NCBI GenBank assembly: GCA_002354135.1
Contig: DEKZ01000255.1
Coordinates: 10,555-15,766 of the forward strand
Reading direction: 5' to 3'
Length of the DNA: 5,212 nt
Origin: Massilia sp. UBA2709
GTDB taxonomy: Bacteria > Pseudomonadota > Gammaproteobacteria > Burkholderiales > Burkholderiaceae_D
The stretch's first letter is position 1. Each line of letters starts with the position of its first letter. This document shows, piece by piece, positions 4,833 through 5,212 of the stretch. Position numbers and translations under genes: made by a program. The notes beneath the pieces were generated by a model. That model searched no databases, was not told the DNA's origin, and saw nothing but the letters and a program-made list of their open reading frames with translations.

Positions 4833-5212
4833 ATGGAAACAGCCAGCCGGCCCGAACTGAAGAACGCCACCGACGCCGGGCTGCTTGCCCAGGTCGCGGC
4901 GGGCAGCCACGCCGCTTTCGAAGTGCTCATGCGGCGGCACAACCAAGCCCTGTACCGGACGGCGCGCAGCATCGTCAGGGACGATGCCGAAGCCGAAGAC
5001 GTCGTGCAGGAATCCTACCTGCTCGCCTACCGCAATGCCGCCAGCTTCCGGGGCGAGGCCAGTCCCGCCACCTGGCTGACCCGCATCGTCGTCAACGAAG
5101 CCAACAGCCGGCTGCGCAGGACACGCCGGCGCGCCCAGATCGTGCAACTGGTGCCCGGCATCGCCCCGGGCGACCCGGCCGACCCCGGCGACGCCGGCGC
5201 CATCGACGCCGA
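4833..5212 (+). CDS. ECF-type RNA polymerase sigma factor (partial, runs off the right edge)
   Basis: The ATG at 4833, with AAGGAG (4822-4827) 5 nt before it, opens a frame with no stop to the window end: 126 codons plus two bases. Residues about 27-97 are sigma70 region 2: AFEVLMRRHNQALYRTARSIV (28-48) fits helix 2.1/2.2 for core binding. DDAEAEDVVQESYLLAYRNAASFRG (50-74) carries the family-typical AEDVVQE, and EASPATWLTRIVVNEANSRLRR (75-96) is region 2.3/2.4 for -10 recognition. After this comes a Pro/Gly/Asp-rich linker (about 106-126); region 4, which reads the -35, lies beyond the window. Extracytoplasmic-function sigma factors usually answer envelope signals through an anti-sigma factor, often the next gene. 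Sharing an operon with two periplasmic proteins suggests those are part of its output or sensing. Its stop and any anti-sigma gene cannot be seen. Confidence 0.92.
   Translation, partial: METASRPELKNATDAGLLAQVAAGSHAAFEVLMRRHNQALYRTARSIVRDDAEAEDVVQESYLLAYRNAASFRGEASPATWLTRIVVNEANSRLRRTRRRAQIVQLVPGIAPGDPADPGDAGAIDA

Overview
The window looks like chromosome of a GC-rich betaproteobacterium of the Burkholderiales, most likely Oxalobacteraceae (Massilia or a close relative). The reasons are the strong G/C bias at third codon positions, a Burkholderiales-type 16-stranded porin ending in Phe, the PcaR-type IclR regulator, and a DUF4142 / cupredoxin / ECF sigma cluster. The genus is an inference from protein style, not a database result. 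Six genes are read: four complete ones plus one further complete small gene, with partial genes at both edges (seven coding features in all).

Left part (1-1050): an aromatic-catabolism control locus. The first 20 bases hold only the first six codons of a minus-strand gene, whose start fits the alpha subunit of 3-oxoadipate CoA-transferase (pcaI). It is divergent from a complete IclR-family regulator (193-1047) very similar to PcaR, the activator of the beta-ketoadipate pathway. Between them lies a 15-bp sequence identical to the PcaR operator I remember from Pseudomonas putida. It sits on the -10 of a good sigma70 promoter for the regulator and on an extended -10 for the divergent gene.

Middle part (1050-3725): an uptake pair. 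A minus-strand porin (1185-2273) and a plus-strand periplasmic ABC-type substrate-binding protein (2497-3663) diverge from a 223-bp region. That region holds a 14/15 match to the same operator, further half-sites arranged as a 12-bp perfect inverted repeat, and two overlapping back-to-back sigma70 promoters. The likely reading is that PcaR controls an outer-membrane pore and a periplasmic binder for an aromatic acid or a related compound. No ABC permease or ATPase is next to the binding protein, so it is an orphan here.

Right part (3725-5212): an unrelated, tightly packed operon in the order DUF4142 periplasmic protein, small type 1 copper cupredoxin, ECF sigma factor (cut by the window end). 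It is preceded by a 68-nt sequence that can fold into a three-way junction ending exactly at the ribosome binding site.

Two non-coding palindromic elements (1077-1147 and 3821-3888) are each made of paired hairpins headed by GTAG/CTAC. This is the layout of REP/BIME elements mobilised by RAYT enzymes. The first separates the convergent regulator and porin genes; the second forms the leader of the DUF4142 operon.
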